Assembly: GCA_917880885.1 (NCBI GenBank) | Contig: OU862916.1 | Location: forward strand, 52,674,831 to 52,738,830 | Reading direction: 5' to 3' | DNA from: Limnephilus marmoratus | Taxonomy: Eukaryota > Arthropoda > Insecta > Trichoptera > Limnephilidae | Length of the DNA: 64,000 nucleotides | Part shown: one piece after another, positions 63,228 to 64,000 of the stretch | How the letters are laid out: every line of letters begins with the position of its first letter | Numbering within the stretch: the stretch's first letter is position 1 | Made by a program: the position numbers and the translations under genes | The notes under the pieces: generated by a model | Told to the model about the DNA's origin: nothing | Seen by the model: the letters and a program-made list of their open reading frames with translations, nothing else | The model's database searches: none

Positions 63228-63560
63228 TCATTAGCTCCCCGCAGGAGAATCCTGAGGAAAAGAATTCCCCTCAGGAGGCCTTGTCAACTTTGGGGAGCTG
63301 TGTAGAGGGTCTTTAAAAGAAAGGAAGCTGAGGAAGTTCTTGGAAAGAAATAGGTAGGAATCTGGAGTGTATCTAGGAGAGACGGACGTACAAATTCTTC
63401 TGGAGAGGTTAAAAAGGTCAATCCCGATCCGTATCGCCACGAACTAGGTAGGCAAGCGTATCTGCCGCCAAGACTCTAGCCCCGTGAACCCGGGCATAAG
63501 TATTAAGACACCAAACGTACCAAACGTAGCAAACCACTTGAGATGATCTAGGTATGTCCT
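63228..63560 (-). repeat. Rep-A, nearly complete reverse copy
   Basis: ttagctccccgcaggagaat, tcctgaggaaaagaattccc, ggaatctggagtgtatctag, gtatctgccgccaagactct, gaacccgggcataagt and accaaacgtagcaaaccact in reverse family order. Confidence 0.8.
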
Positions 63561-63859
63561 ATCTGAATGCACAATGGAGTTATAAAACGATAGAAATGTC
63601 TATACCGGAAGGAAGCCCAATTTTATTTTAATCCTGATGAAAATGAAACCACGATTTCAAATTAAATAGTATTTTTTTTATATAGTCTTATCAATCTCAC
63701 CGACCTCTCTGGAGAGCCTAGGACTGAAACTGTCTTAGAAAATCAAGGATTCCAGTTTTCTTTCAAATCGTCATCACTTTTCTAGTGATTTTTTGTTCAG
63801 TGTCAATACTATGAGTCCCTATGGCTTCTTTCCTAATGTTCGTTGAATCATAAATATGC

Positions 63860-64000
63860 GAGGTTTGCGAGGCGTGGTACACAACCTAGCGTGGCGGGCC
63901 GCATCGGGAGAGACTGGTGTGTAAGGCCTTTTGACCTCTCCAGTCGCATTCATACGTCCGTTACTCTTAGACACACTAACCCCCAGATTCCTCCTACCCA
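63860..64000 (+). repeat. Rep-A, middle part, cut by window end
   Basis: gaggtttgcgaggcgtggta, gtggcgggccgcatcgggag, agactgg, catacgtccgttactcttag, ccccagattcc. Inverted relative to the copy at 63228-63560. Confidence 0.75.

Overview
The window looks like nuclear DNA of an arthropod, most likely an insect. It is AT-rich with long intergenic stretches, and it is full of non-LTR retrotransposons, Penelope-like elements, Helitrons, tRNA-derived SINEs, hAT and Tc1/mariner relics and foldback elements. I cannot fix the order: the repeat types occur in several insect groups, with Lepidoptera and Hemiptera the likeliest, and this is a guess. I find no intact host gene. The only stretch that could be host coding is 9072-9739, which is broken in three frames and which I cannot name.

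Layout. 1-2.5 kb: a reverse-transcriptase scrap, then a 70-bp two-part satellite interrupted by a 5'-truncated LINE, a near-perfect 89-bp hairpin, and decayed satellite. 3-8 kb: a dispersed family called Rep-A here, and a cluster of Helitron ends (Hel-1, Hel-2). 8.7-9.7 kb: a GC-richer promoter-like block and the broken coding region. 10-14.5 kb: LINE 3' ends, a 788-bp hAT-type element, SINE heads. 15-19.5 kb: an almost complete two-ORF LINE on the minus strand, next to a foldback MITE, both inside a GTTTCGG-rich repeat. 20-25 kb: dispersed and tandem duplications. 25.7-26.9 kb: the 3' end of a Penelope-like element carrying a hammerhead-like ribozyme motif, with a LINE inserted into that motif. 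27-28.5 kb: inverted SINE and Rep-A pairs. 28.9-32.0 kb: DNA transposon T1. 32.0-33.4 kb: a tandem Helitron array with G-rich minisatellite. 34.6-34.9 kb: more hammerhead-like motifs, one inside a 102-bp-arm palindrome. 37-47 kb: Helitrons, SINEs, a mariner with a nested Helitron, an RTE-type LINE end. 49.5-54.4 kb: a small Penelope-like relic and DNA transposon T2. 55-64 kb: Rep-A, a Helitron, a 905-bp hAT, SINEs and a LINE end.

The most interesting content is the pair T1 (28874-31972) and T2 (49692-54408). Both start with TAGTCCAGTC, have unusually long terminal inverted repeats (about 550 and 440 bp), are flanked by a 3-bp duplication (aag, tgt), and encode related proteins: an XPG/FEN1-like nuclease with a full set of acidic residues, an eight-cysteine CXC-type zinc domain, and a large upstream region. 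This resembles what I remember of the Academ superfamily, but no helicase is visible. Next in interest are three lineages of hammerhead-like motif in Penelope-type repeats, and an A_AAA_AAC slippery heptamer joining the two LINE ORFs.

The elements act as separate selfish units with much nesting; there is no operon-like organisation. Boundaries of repeats are by eye and approximate unless a target-site duplication or terminal motif is given.
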